Assembly (NCBI GenBank): GCA_030609865.1
Contig: JAUWSZ010000193.1
Span: 1 to 5,880, forward strand
Direction: 5' to 3'
Source of the DNA: a bacterium
GTDB taxonomy: Bacteria > Desulfobacterota > DSWW01
DNA: 5,880 bases
The position numbers and the translations under genes are program-made. The notes beneath the pieces are model-generated. The model was given only the letters and a program-made list of their open reading frames with translations. It was not told the origin of the DNA and did no database searches. Below, piece after piece: positions 4,745 through 5,880 of this stretch; position 1 is the first letter of the stretch; each line of letters starts with the position of its first letter.

Positions 4745-5739
4745 AAAAGAGAGGCGTGGGCATTGCCGCAGCCCAATACCCGACGGGTCTGGCCGGCGGA
4801 GGGGATGTGAGCCAGGCGTACGTAAAGGTCAATCCGGACGGCACCACGGACCTCTTCTTCGGTTCCGTGGACATCGGGCAGGGATGCAAGACCGTGCTCG
4901 CCCAGATGGCCGCCGAGGAACTGGGCATCCCTTACGAGCAGGTGCGCGTGCACAACCAGGGAACCGACACGAGCCCCATCTGTTTCGGCACCTTTGCGAG
5001 CCGGGTGACCTATGCGGCAGGCAACGCCGTCGTGGAGGCGGCCCGGGAGGCAAGGTCGATTCTATTCGAAGCGGCCGCCCCCGGATTGCAGGCGACGCCG
5101 GAGACGCTGGAGGCGTCGGACGGGAAGATATTCGTCCGGGATGATCCCAGCCGTTCCATCGGGTTCAGGGACGTGGCAAACATGGCCAACATCTTCATGA
5201 AGAAGATGATCGTGGGCCGAGGGCTCTTCGCCCGGGACCATTCGCCAACCGATCCCGAGACCGGGGCCTGCGACCCCTTCTGCACCATGGCCTGGGCAGC
5301 TCAGTACGTAGAGGTCGAAGTGGACACGGACACAGGCGAGGTCGAGGTGCTGCGAATGGTCAGCGCCTTTGACGTGGGCGGGGCCATCAACCCGACGCTC
5401 GTGGAGGGACAGATCGAGGGAGGCGCAGTGATGGGGATGGGGGCTGCCCTGATGGAGGATCTGTATCCTCACTACCCGACCCCGGACGGACAACCCACCA
5501 ACTTGAACACCTACGTGATCCCGACGGCTATGGATATCCCGAAGAAGATGGAATCGGTCATCGTCGAGTGCCCCTCGACCGCCGGCCCTTACGGCGCAAA
5601 GGGAATTGGGGAGATGACCGCCAACGTGCCGGCCCCTGCCATCGTCAGCGCGATCCACGATGCCGTTGGAGTATGGATCGACGAAATCCCGGTCACCCCG
5701 GAGCGCCTGCTCCGGGCATTGGAGAAGGCCGATTCGTAA
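4741..5739 (+). CDS. Molybdenum hydroxylase molybdopterin-binding subunit, C-terminal piece (NdhM-like)
   Basis: A 332-residue protein equal to the second Mo-cofactor domain of the large subunit. It begins at the glycine-rich segment GVGIAAAQYPTGLAGGGD, followed by VDIGQGCKTVLAQMAAEELG (43-62), whose GQG contacts the cofactor. Next come the SRVTYAAGNAV segment (88-98), GGAINPTLVEGQIEGGAVMGMGAAL (213-237), and GPYGAKGIGEM (282-292), in which Glu291 is the expected catalytic base. VTPERLLRAL closes the protein. It must assemble with the upstream piece to make one active site. Its length is close to that I recall for NdhM of nicotinate dehydrogenase (about 330 residues), and the break lies at an equivalent domain boundary. 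Translation is coupled through ATGA. This is the last gene of the operon visible here; maturation factors (XdhC or MocA type) are not in the window. Confidence 0.92.
   Translation: MKKRGVGIAAAQYPTGLAGGGDVSQAYVKVNPDGTTDLFFGSVDIGQGCKTVLAQMAAEELGIPYEQVRVHNQGTDTSPICFGTFASRVTYAAGNAVVEAAREARSILFEAAAPGLQATPETLEASDGKIFVRDDPSRSIGFRDVANMANIFMKKMIVGRGLFARDHSPTDPETGACDPFCTMAWAAQYVEVEVDTDTGEVEVLRMVSAFDVGGAINPTLVEGQIEGGAVMGMGAALMEDLYPHYPTPDGQPTNLNTYVIPTAMDIPKKMESVIVECPSTAGPYGAKGIGEMTANVPAPAIVSAIHDAVGVWIDEIPVTPERLLRALEKADS
5697..5716. repeat. Perfect 8-bp inverted repeat inside the last codons of the operon
   Basis: CCCGGAGC-GCCT-GCTCCGGG is a perfect GC-rich hairpin with a 4-base loop. It lies about 20 bases before the stop codon of the last Mo-subunit gene and encodes part of the conserved TPERLLRA segment, so protein constraint may explain it. 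It has no adjoining T-run, so it is not a standard intrinsic terminator, but it could protect the 3' end of the operon mRNA. Confidence 0.5.
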
Positions 5740-5760
5740 TCAGCCGGGCAGTCTCTTTTT
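5727..5760 (+). terminator. Weak candidate terminator after the operon
   Basis: GGC-C-GATT (5727-5734) can pair with AATC-A-GCC (5738-5745) around a CGT loop spanning the stop codon. After about six bases a TCTCTTTTT tract follows at 5752-5760. The mismatch in the stem and the gap before the T-tract make it a poor intrinsic terminator; its position at the end of the operon is the main support. Confidence 0.28.
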
Positions 5761-5880
5761 CATCCCTTCCAATATCACATAGACCGCTGTGCCTGAATTA
5801 TGCCCACGATGCAATGGGATGACCGCAGGCAAAGCAAAAGGGCTTCGCTCGACCTCAGGGAGTCCGCCTTGTTGATTTCT

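Noticed and set aside
5812..5872. GCAATGGGATGACC and GGGCTTCGCTCGACC, which resemble parts of the REP-like element
   Set aside because: Only short fragments match, in the wrong arrangement, and no ATTGC/GCAAT pair surrounds them, so a second copy cannot be supported.
5740..5880. Minus-strand frame open from the right edge to a TGA at 5740-5742, ending in VYVILEGMKKRLPG, which could be the tail of a convergent gene
   Set aside because: Only 46 codons are visible, no family is recognised, and a second minus frame is also open over most of the stretch. There is not enough evidence to call a gene.
1..5880. CRISPR array, tRNA, rRNA, insertion sequence or prophage signs
   Set aside because: No spaced direct repeats, cloverleaf-like segments, transposase or integrase sequence, or terminal repeats were seen.

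Overview
The window reads as a bacterial chromosome segment of fairly high GC, with dense genes, good purine-rich ribosome binding sites and overlapping stop/start junctions. The gene content (amidohydrolase-2, VOC enzyme, HDOD protein, molybdenum hydroxylase) and an interspersed palindromic element of the ATTGCGAGGAGCGAAG type suggest an anaerobic Desulfobacterota-like (former deltaproteobacterial) genome or a relative. That assignment is inference; no taxonomic marker gene is present.

Layout. Positions 1-378 (+) hold the C-terminal end of an amidohydrolase-2 (ACMSD-like) protein that enters from the left. It converges on a VOC/glyoxalase-fold protein on the minus strand (410-871); an inverted repeat at the junction could terminate both. 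A divergent, partly AT-rich intergenic region (872-1029) separates the VOC gene from a plus-strand HDOD-domain protein (1030-1881). After a 91-base gap with a sigma70-like promoter candidate, a four-component molybdenum hydroxylase operon fills most of the rest: FAD subunit (1973-2821), [2Fe-2S] subunit (2904-3383), and a molybdopterin subunit made as two separate polypeptides (3383-4744 and 4741-5739). The last 141 bases hold a possible weak terminator and no gene I can support.

How the genes work together. The operon encodes a complete xanthine dehydrogenase-family electron path. Substrate is hydroxylated at the Mo-cytosine/pterin site (split large subunit, catalytic Glu in the C-terminal piece). 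Electrons pass through two [2Fe-2S] clusters in the small subunit to FAD in the medium subunit. The gene order FAD, FeS, Mo-large, Mo-medium and the split of the Mo subunit match what I recall of the ndhFSLM nicotinate dehydrogenase of Eubacterium barkeri. The substrate here cannot be read from sequence.

Most notable points: (1) the FAD subunit gene is interrupted by a single in-frame TAG at 2555-2557, with the reading frame and family-like protein sequence continuing intact to 2821; (2) the Mo subunit is split at an ATGA overlap with its own strong ribosome binding site; (3) a REP-like palindrome lies inside the operon between the FAD and FeS genes; (4) the amidohydrolase lacks the usual metal-site Asp of the FGSD motif.
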